DNA of 64,000 nucleotides from Climacium dendroides (Eukaryota > Streptophyta > Bryopsida > Hypnales > Climaciaceae), in contig OX467089.1 of assembly GCA_950106755.1 (NCBI GenBank), positions 5,086,501 through 5,150,500 on the forward strand. The letters are read 5' to 3'. The position numbers were made by a program, and so were the translations under genes. Below are positions 56,527 to 64,000 of the stretch, in pieces (position 1 is the stretch's first letter; every line of letters begins with the position of its first letter). The notes below the pieces were generated by a model. That model was not told the origin of the DNA and did no database searches. It saw nothing but the letters and a program-made list of their open reading frames with translations.

Positions 56527-59500
56527 ATGGTTGGAGCACCAACTCCAGAAGGTACCACTAGAATATCTAGCACTAATACTTTTGAAACAGCGTTGCTTAA
56601 CACTATAAAGATCGAGCCAAGTGTTGAGGTCATTACCATTGATAGTGATGATTCTGATGGTTCGTCGCCACTCTATAAAGTTCTACGACCAACTCTGCCT
56701 TTAGGAGTTCATGGGGCATCCTCATCTATCTCGCCTACTCCAGTCTTAGGGACACCATCCTCAACTTCTCGTGGATCCTCTATTATTTCATGTCTACAGA
56801 AGTTGTGCTACACCAAAGGTTCTAGGAATCCGTTTAAGAAGGTCGACTGGAACTCAATTAGAGTCTGTGTAGTCCAATTTGTTCCACCTTTGTTCAATGG
56901 TGATGTGATATTTGAATTACCACCCGCCGGAGATGTTTCGGGAATTAACAGTCATGCTAAGCTTCTCACTGGAATGGAGAAACGCTACGATGGTCACGTT
57001 TGGACAAATCTTCATACGACAAATATAAAGAATGCAGACAGTCTGACATTTCGGTTGGCATCTTGCGTGGGCCACCTACGATGCGACAACCCGAGTTGTG
57101 ACTACCTAACTCGAAAGCACCGTGTAGCTCTTATCAACGAGACTGAATGGGATGGTTGTTCTCCTGCTCCATTTGAGGTTTGTGCCATTCCTCCTATTGG
57201 TTCCACTATCACATGCAAGATTTGTGCGACTGCTCCATCGTGTATTGGTAGTTGTCTTGCGAAAATATATTATGTAGTTGGGTCACAGGACATGACTCGG
57301 GCTTGTGTTCATTTCGGTATTCACAATTACCCTGTGAAAGATGGAGACTGCCGGGACTCCAAGGAGAGAACTCGGTCCTTGATATCAGACCAAGTTGAGC
57401 GGAACCCCTCTGGAACAAATTCCGCTATTGTCTTAGAGGCTAGCAAGGAGTTCCTTGGAGAGATGCTACTTCGAGCTGAAGGAGCTACACCTACCCCATT
57501 CGGATTACAAGAATTAATGCCTGTTTTGGAGAAATGCAAATTCATGAGTTCCCCAAGTATTCGCAATGAAGTTAGTACATTCAAGTACTTCCGCCGCTTT
57601 GGAGTCATGGACAGCATCACAAAGCTTCGTGGCTGCAGCAATTGGGCTTTTGTACAAGAGAACAAATTCCCTGGACAGGGATTTGACTCTGACAAAGTCT
57701 TCGTGTTCAAAATGTCAGAGGTTGGCCTTGGAAGTGACGTAGACTTGGTATCACGTATGCAACCTGGTGGTGACCTTGAGGACGCATGGATCATGTTTGA
57801 TCATGTTAGGCGAGTGAAGCTCTGGACTACAATTGCGTGTCATGTTTATGACACGACCTATTGCTGAGTTATGACTATTGCGGTTTGCGATATGCAATCA
57901 GAAGATGTAGTTGCCCAATGCGACTTCTGGAAAAACTTAAACGTCGTGATGGGTAGACATGGAAACACCTTGCCCTATTTTAAAGGCTTCATGGCTGATT
58001 CGGCACAAGCAAACTGGAATGCGGTGCGCATTGTTTACGGAAGTGGTGACCCAACAGAGCCCATGCCCAATCGAGAACGTACATGTTTATTTCATTGGAC
58101 TCAGTCAATGGAGAAACACACGAAAGCAGACATTCGCAGTGACCTTCAAGATCAACATCGAAAGTTGTGCAAACAATATAAGGATGCAAATTCCTTAGCA
58201 CAGGCAGAGATTAGGTTTCATGCAATTCGAACGTGGTGGCATTCATCTGGAGCCACAACCGAAGAGGGGCTTCGCCGTTTGGAGTTGTGGTTAGCATTTT
58301 GGCACTTCCGGTATAGACAATGGGAAGCATTCATGGACACTGTAAGATTCTTAATCATCCTATCCTTCATTTGTTTGTTTTGCCAAGCTAGGATTCAGAT
58401 TTTGGGGTTATCTTACATTATTGCTATTCATTTCTTCCATGAATGCTTCCTGTCTTCAATTATTGAAGTACTTCATGTAATAACCCTGCCCTGTAGACGT
58501 TAAATCAAGGAAAGAGTGGTACTCTTTATTTGTAATAGCTTTAATCCATGCTCTACAAAACAGGGACTCACTGAAGATGAACTCGGGCTTGTTCCTACTT
58601 GCAACCTCGCGGAGACCGTACATAACAAATGGTTGCAACAATTTGGAAAACGTGGCTCTGATTTGTATGTCGCCACTGTGGATGACTATGTTCGGGCGTT
58701 CATGCAAATGGTTAGATATTACCAGTTTCTAAAAGGTGAGAAGCCGGGAATTGATTCAAGAAAAGAAGAACTCTTGCTTCGTGTAGCACAGAGATATGCC
58801 CAACGTACCGGTAATCCGAAAGGACTGAATGATGCCATGGCATCTGTACCACGTGTTCAAGAGTATTGCACTAGGAAGCCCCATTTGGAAGGCGAGGAAG
58901 TTTTTGGATCTGAGAAGCGAATGCCCAATCTTCCACCTGGTTCTGAATATGATTCACATCGTCCCAACAAAGTGAATTTCTCTCGACCCCGTGTTGGAAC
59001 AAGGGCCACCCCTGCACCCACATCGGTCATTTCCTTGGATCGGATTTCTGAAGAATCATGGCCTGTGACGCATGAAGATTATCCGGATTTGTTGGAATCA
59101 CCTAAGACAAGGTCAATTCCTTCAACTGAGGTGGCCTCCCATGTGAGGACTGTTCAAAAAACAGTTTGTGATGAGTCTGAATGGCATATTGCCCGCTTGC
59201 CTAAGACGTCTTCAAAGGCATGTTTTGCATTGCAGGCCATTACGCGAAAAAAGTGTGTTGCAAAGATAGTGCAAGGCAATAGGGGAACAACTGCACCTAC
59301 ATATACTGGCAGCATGGACAACTATAAGAAAAATAGGATTGAGAGAATGCAATTCTTTTTCTGCAATGATGATATATCGCGGTGCGTCAAAGGTTCTCGA
59401 CGAAAATGGGTTTTATCAAAACCGGAAGTACCAGACATATGGCCGGTGCAAGTTGGAACCAATCTTACGCCCAAAGAGATCCTAGATCTTCAAAATGCAG

Positions 59501-60030
59501 GATTCTGTCTTCCGCAGCGTCTTGAAATTTCCCCTCGTAGGCTATTTGGAAATCATGATCTGCCACTTGATGTTTTGGGACTTCAAGTTGTAGAGTCACC
59601 TGCAGAGCACCCTAGTACACGGTCAGGAAAGAAGATTCGGAGGAATCCAAAAGCACCTACAACAAAGCAAGCAAACAATTGCGCCTCCGCACTTACAATG
59701 AAAGCAGTGGTTCGTGAAGTTACTATGGTACCGCATCCAGGCTTCGGATGCATCATTGCCTTGGACTCAGGTACACCGCCTGCCATTGAACGTTACATGA
59801 TCACTGTAACTGCATTCCCTGAATGCACTTGCCCTTATTTCAAGGAGATGGCAACAAAGGCTCTAGGAAAAAGAGGGCAATGGGCTAATTGCAAGCACTT
59901 GTACTTTTTGTTCACTGGAGTTTGCCAATTGGATGCAGAAGTAGATCTTTTTATTCATGCTCCAAGCTTTAGCTTTAACGAAGTGAAATGCATACTTCAG
60001 AGTGGTATCTTGAAGCTTAAATCCAATTAG
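56527..60030 (+). CDS. Mutator-like transposase with zinc cluster and SWIM finger, one nonsense codon
   Basis: Exons 56527-58341 and 58564-60030 are joined in phase; the open frame extends upstream to 56428, so the true start is unclear. About 1093 residues. Residues 30-40 hold a SUMO-interaction-like VEVITIDSDDSD. A WRKY/GCM/FLYWCH-type zinc cluster follows (CVGHLRCDNPSCDYL ~178; CKICATAPSCIGSC ~230; CVHFGIHNYP ~262). The DDE-type core has IACHVYDTTYC (~434), FMADSAQANWNAV (~487) and CLFHWTQ (~520). A SWIM finger near 1026-1050 has CTCP and, 19 residues on, CKH. This order is that of Mutator-like transposases, which cut and paste DNA and make 9-11 bp duplications. Codon 447 is TGA (57865-57867), consistent with CGA changed to TGA. 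The large first exon is single-copy in appearance. Transposase identity is well supported; exact subfamily is not. Confidence 0.75.
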
Positions 60031-60390
60031 TATACATTTCTACTTCTTGCCGGTTGGTGCTAGCATATTGTAGTGTAGCTTTGGATGATGTGCTCCAAAC
60101 TTGTTTCATGTAAGAATTGTAGTGAGACTAAAAGGGCCACTACTTCATTTCAATTGTCATTTGTCCATTGCACCTTGCACTATCATGCATTCGTGCATGA
60201 TTGCCCATCCACGCTCTCTAGTATGATTTGTATATATATCTGGATATAAAATATTCATAGAGGGTTGTTTAGATTGTTATTGATAATTGCAACAAAATAA
60301 AATGGCCTTCCCTCGTCCCAATCCACTAAAAATGACCTTGCCTGAATTCCCTTTTCACAATGAATGGAGTAGGACAACGGCAAACTTCTA
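60031..60390. other. 3' flank of the transposase gene
   Basis: AT-rich, with AATAAA near 60296 as a possible polyadenylation signal. No gene. Confidence 0.4.
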
Positions 60391-60464
60391 AATGCATAAG
60401 GTGACCACCTCTAAGGTTCCTCTCGGTACTGAGAGGTAACCTAGAGGTGGTCACCTTATGCATT
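60391..60464. repeat. 74-bp near-perfect palindrome
   Basis: Arms 60391-60427 and 60428-60464 match at 33 of 37 positions by eye, and the first 23 bases are exact (AATGCATAAGGTGACCACCT onward). The centre reads CCTCTCGGTACTGAGAGG, a version of the same core as in the 107-bp and 138-bp arrays. Confidence 0.85.
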
Positions 60465-62091
60465 CAAAATTCTGCAACATTTATCTAAACTTGCTATGGT
60501 TGTAAACCCATTTTTTATTAGCACTATCTCATGCTAGCATTGGTAGAAGTTAGCTTCCCTTGCAATACATATGAGTACTAATTATTGATGACATGATTGC
60601 AAACATAATTGAAATGCATTATTATCAATAGGAAGTTTGGCAACATGCTAATGCCTTTTATATGATAAATTGGTAAAGTGGTCGCGCATGGATGAACTTA
60701 ATTAATCATTTTTACCCTATCACATGGAAATGATAGCCTAATTCCAAGCCTTCTAACTATGGTTGTTCAATAGTTTAAGTTAAATTGTTCACCTGACCAT
60801 ACATTTAACAATACAATAAGCAGATGTCCATCCAGCAAAAGAAAGTTACCCTAAACCCTAAATATAATCCTCCTAAAAAATTTAACAGATATTCTATAAA
60901 CAGGCCATGAAGGCAATCATAAATACCCTAAACCTTGAACCCTCACCCTAGAAGTATGCCTTTCTTTCACCTTTAAAGGAGCAGTTCTACTAGTTCACAG
61001 TCTGAGGTCCACAATTACATTGAGATCTTAAAACCACAGCTATAGGGGCACACCTAAACCCTAAAACCGTGGTGAAAGGTTATATTATGTGGCTTGATAC
61101 CACGGTTATAGGTTCACACCCAAATAATTTTTTTGGTGTAGATTTCGGGTCTCCTGTCTTGGATCCACGGTGATAGGTCCATTTTCATGGTCATGGGGGC
61201 ATGAATATAAAGTCATCATGTTCTACTTTGTAAAACTTTGGAAGGCCAATCCTTGAAGAAAACAAACTCCTTTCTCCCTCCCATGCCGTTGATCTGGATA
61301 TGGATAGGGATACTATACACAGACAAATACGATCCGGATACGAGAATCAAGATATAGTTCAAATACAATACAAATATAGTACGGTACAGATATGAGATAC
61401 GGAATATAGTTCAAATGCAATATAAATACAATACAATGTAGATACAAAATATGAGGTACGGATACGGATATATCCCATATCAAATGTTACCCCTAGCCCC
61501 ACCTGAAAATTAGAGAAGGGGGGGAGAGGGGGAAACGAGAAATTTAATATACCAAAAATTTGAGCTTATTGCCTTATTGGTGGGAGGTAGAAGAATTCAA
61601 TTTCATTTTTTTTTTGGGAGTGGATAGTGAGACATTCTCACTATCCACTCGAAAGATAGGCCACTAAGCTTTGGCACCTAAACCAATAAATTGATATAGC
61701 ATTAAAAGACCAATCCCCTACACAAATTGGTTTGTCATAATCCCACCGTAGAGGTGTCCAATGTCATTGTTGAAGTTACTCACCAACAATAACAAATAAT
61801 TCTTCTAAGTTCAATCAATATAACCCTTCCCTCCATGTGGTCAATGGTCATAAAATATTTTCACACATATTCAAATATTAGTCCACCCTAAACTTTTGAG
61901 GTTAGACTTTTTAAATCCCCAAATTTTTAGACTAGATTTTTTATTACCCCCAAAGTATGTTGATTTATGGAAAAAAGGCCCAAAACTTATAGTCGACTTT
62001 TGAAAGTAAACACCCAAATTTAACAAAATAAATAAATAAATAAATACCCTAAAACTGCACCAAATTACAGAAAAAGGCTCTAAATCCATGC
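60465..62091. other. Right subterminal region of the 21-kb element
   Basis: No gene. It has AAACCCTAAA-type short motifs near 60850-61060, degenerate GATACGGATA/CAAATACAATA repeats at about 61290-61490, and the hairpin at 61618-61650. Confidence 0.4.
61618..61650. repeat. Perfect 14-bp stem hairpin
   Basis: GAGTGGATAGTGAG, loop ACATT, then the exact reverse complement CTCACTATCCACTC. Confidence 0.8.
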
Positions 62092-62144
62092 TCCATGCTC
62101 CAATTCCACGCTCTTGCTCTACGCTCGTATACTAGCTTCGTTGG
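62092..62144 (-). repeat. Right terminal inverted repeat of the 21-kb element
   Basis: Read inward on the minus strand it contains GCTAGTATACGAGCG followed by GAGCG-rich DNA, mirroring the left end at 41055. Confidence 0.5.
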
Positions 62145-63196
62145 TATGGAGAATTCTTTCGGTCAAGGCCATTTGCTAGCCAAATAGAAGAAAAAAACAG
62201 TTTTAGAGAAAACCAAGTAGAGAATGAACAAAACCAAATCAAATTAGAAAACCAGAATACTGTCCGAGTAAGTGAGGAAGTCTAAGGTCCTAATAATACA
62301 AATTATCCGAATTGGATTCCAGATGCTTCCTCACCAGAAGGCTCTCAAAAAGGGCAAAGTGAGTAGGAGTATTTAGAATACAAATTGGAATATTAATAAT
62401 AATTAGCCTAGGAATAAGGTTTTACCATTAATAGATTCTCCACTAGGTTCTTTCCAAGGTAGGACTAGCCCTATAGAATTGTCAAAAAAACAACCAAATT
62501 CGGTTGGAAGTCCCACTGGGAGTCTGGGTAGGAAAAGAGTAGAAATTACCGTAGAGCTACGTAATAAGGAAGAGTTAAAAACAATTTGTTAATAATTTAA
62601 ATTTAGAAAGATTTTCATATCCTAGTGAATCCTCCCAAGAGAGTGATTCATCCGAGTCAAGTATTAGAGGCCAATTTGGAGAGGAAATATTTACCTCGGA
62701 AGTCATGGCAGTTCCTGCCCTAATTCCAATTGTAATGCAGCCTGGTGATGAAGCAGACCGGCTGTATTCGTTAGTACCATTTCCAAATTGGAATCCTATA
62801 TGTTTCTACAGGAATAGATGTAGCCACAATTAAACCAATTGTGAAAGATTCCAATGCAACATTAGAAGCTCAGACAGTTGAGATATCAAAACAATTAGGA
62901 AATTTGCAAGTAAATATGGCCAAATCGTCGAAAAAGAAGGGTCAACCAAATAATGACCGCGCTCATATTTGGTGTACAAATTGTAGAGAACATGGGCATA
63001 TGTTGCCTGATTGTCCCTCCCCACCTAATCAATCCATGAAATGTCAATTTTGTGGTGGTAAGCATGAGACGGTGTCATGTACAAACCTACAGGCTAGTTT
63101 ATTAAATCATGCTAATAATAAAAATAAAAATAGCCAAGTATATCAAGTAGATGCAAAACCAAATAATAATCAAAATTGGGATAACAATTCAAATTG

Positions 63197-63237
<41 letters not shown>

Positions 63238-63641
63238 GGCATTGAAGGCGAAATTTTAATCCTAATTACAATAAAGGCCAAAATTATAATGCAAATCCAA
63301 ATTATGTCAACCCAAATTTTAGTCCAAATAACTTTAATAATGGGGGATTTATTAATAATCCTAACCAAGGAGTAGCTCAGATACCCACAAGCAATAACCA
63401 AAGTTGGTCACAAATGCCATTTGGGAATGTTAATCAAGGTCCACCAACTTATGGTGGACAAATGCCAAATTGGGGGCAGAAGAAAGGAGTCATATGTTAT
63501 AATTGTAGGCAACCGGCACATTACAAATCAGAATGTCCTAATGTTAAGGTGAGTGAGCCTTACGTACCTTTATGTGGAAATTGTGGCCAAGGTGGCTATA
63601 CAGCCACAAAATGTAATGGCCCACGCACTCGGGGGGTGTAG
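62145..63641 (+). pseudogene. Remainder of element B gag with four zinc knuckles
   Basis: It resumes the gag frame at TATGGAGAA. An Asn/Gln/Glu-rich stretch meets stops (first TAA near 62281). Near 62706 comes MAVPALIPIVMQPGDEADRL, but most of the capsid is missing. From 62841 to 63641, four knuckles are readable: CTNCREHGHMLPDC, CQFCGGKHETVSC, CYNCRQPAHYKSEC and CGNCGQGGYTATKC (His replaced by Tyr). An Asn-rich linker encoded by an AAT repeat separates knuckles 2 and 3, and a stop at 63243 breaks the frame. The layout equals that of element A's split gag. Confidence 0.75.
63197..63238. repeat. AAT trinucleotide microsatellite
   Basis: About 13 AAT units, coding poly-Asn in the gag frame. 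Confidence 0.9.
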
Positions 63642-64000
63642 TCATCGGGTGGATTAGCAAACTATGAGCGAAAAAATGATAGGGTATTTTTTATTCATTT
63701 GGGCTAAAAATTATAAAAGAGTTTAGAGTACTATAGGGTATAGAATATGGCATTGGATGTCTTTAAAGTACTATAGGGTATGGAATAATAGGCCCCATTA
63801 GAAAATGCAGTAGTACTAAAATAGCCCCCTTTATATTAAATTCTTTGGCCAAATGTCTGAAATTGCTTATTGTACTATAGGAAATATACATCTTAGTTCA
63901 TGTAAGACTCTCGGATTCCTACAGTGATTTAACTATTCTTACAACTAAGTGTTATACATTGTACATGGATACATAATTTAGGGTCTGACTACTGTAAGTT
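63642..64000. other. Downstream region of element B, no gene recognised
   Basis: Protease-RT sequence would be expected here but no family motif is seen. ACTATAGGGTATAGAATATGG and ACTATAGGGTATGGAATA, near 63731 and 63771, form a short direct repeat. Confidence 0.4.

Larger units (their letters stand above)
41048..62144 (+). mobile_element. Giant (about 21 kb) Mutator-like element carrying several genes
   Basis: TATGGAGAA is present immediately outside both ends (41039-41047 and 62145-62153). A 9-bp duplication is typical of Mutator-like elements. The flanking gag halves are in the same frame across it. The inner ends share an imperfect inverted repeat: GCTGGTATGCGAGCG at 41055-41069 and, reversed, GCTAGTATACGAGCG at 62120-62134, followed on both sides by GAGCG-rich DNA. 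A Mutator-like transposase gene lies inside near the right end. Other cargo: an alveolin-like/CstF77-like minus-strand gene pair and an 11-exon ParB-methyltransferase-like gene. The outermost bases of the two ends match poorly, so exact termini may be off by a few bases. Confidence 0.65.

Noticed and set aside
63151..63401. Ile-rich open frames on both strands
   Set aside because: They are other frames of the AAT microsatellite.

Overview
The window reads as nuclear DNA of a land plant or close relative. It is AT-rich, carries plant-type spliced genes with GT-AG introns, and is dominated by nested Ty3/gypsy, CACTA-like and Mutator-like transposons. A predicted protein with VPV-type (alveolin-like) repeats would fit a lineage with flagellate sperm, such as a bryophyte, lycophyte or fern, but that is inference. 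No bacterial-type operon, rRNA, tRNA or CRISPR array was recognised.

Layout. 1-9.2 kb: no gene. It holds MITE-like repeats, including a CACTA-type element at 5079-6816 with target duplication CTA, a 34-bp-TIR MITE at 4111-4415 and a fold-back at 8576-8726. 9.2-28.3 kb: an old, broken Ty3/gypsy element A (LTR-like DNA, primer-site-like sequence near 11.6 kb, gag pieces at 13.9-14.8 and 17.0-17.5 kb, protease at 18.1 kb, RT at 27.1-28.3 kb). Element A is split by other DNA at about 14.8-17.0 kb and by a decayed chromovirus at 18795-27092 (309-bp LTRs, duplication TCCTA). 28.9-64 kb: a second element B of the same kind, itself split twice. A young Ty3/gypsy copy (30082-40637, two 2111-bp LTRs with one difference seen) sits in its LTR. 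A ~21-kb DNA insertion (41048-62144) sits in its gag.

The 21-kb insertion is the most interesting object. It is flanked by a 9-bp direct duplication (TATGGAGAA), the two gag halves are in the same reading frame across it, and its ends share an imperfect inverted repeat. Inside are: (1) on the minus strand, a spliced gene or gene pair with alveolin-like VPV repeats followed by the N-terminal HAT region of a CstF77/Rna14-like protein and a two-helix membrane tail; (2) on the plus strand, an 11-exon gene with a ParB/sulfiredoxin-like domain, a charged coiled coil and a beta-class DNA-methyltransferase-like domain with altered catalytic motifs; (3) on the plus strand, a Mutator-like transposase with an N-terminal zinc cluster and C-terminal SWIM finger. 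Palindromic sites of the form CTCGG-NN-CCGAG recur from 48.9 to 60.5 kb and were not noticed elsewhere.

Working model (inference): a giant Mutator-like element carrying captured host gene pieces (Pack-MULE-like) and an accessory ParB-methyltransferase-like protein that may recognise the palindromic sites. Both plus-strand genes carry a single in-frame nonsense codon, so this copy is probably recently inactivated. Exon limits were set by eye from frame, splice dinucleotides and family resemblance.
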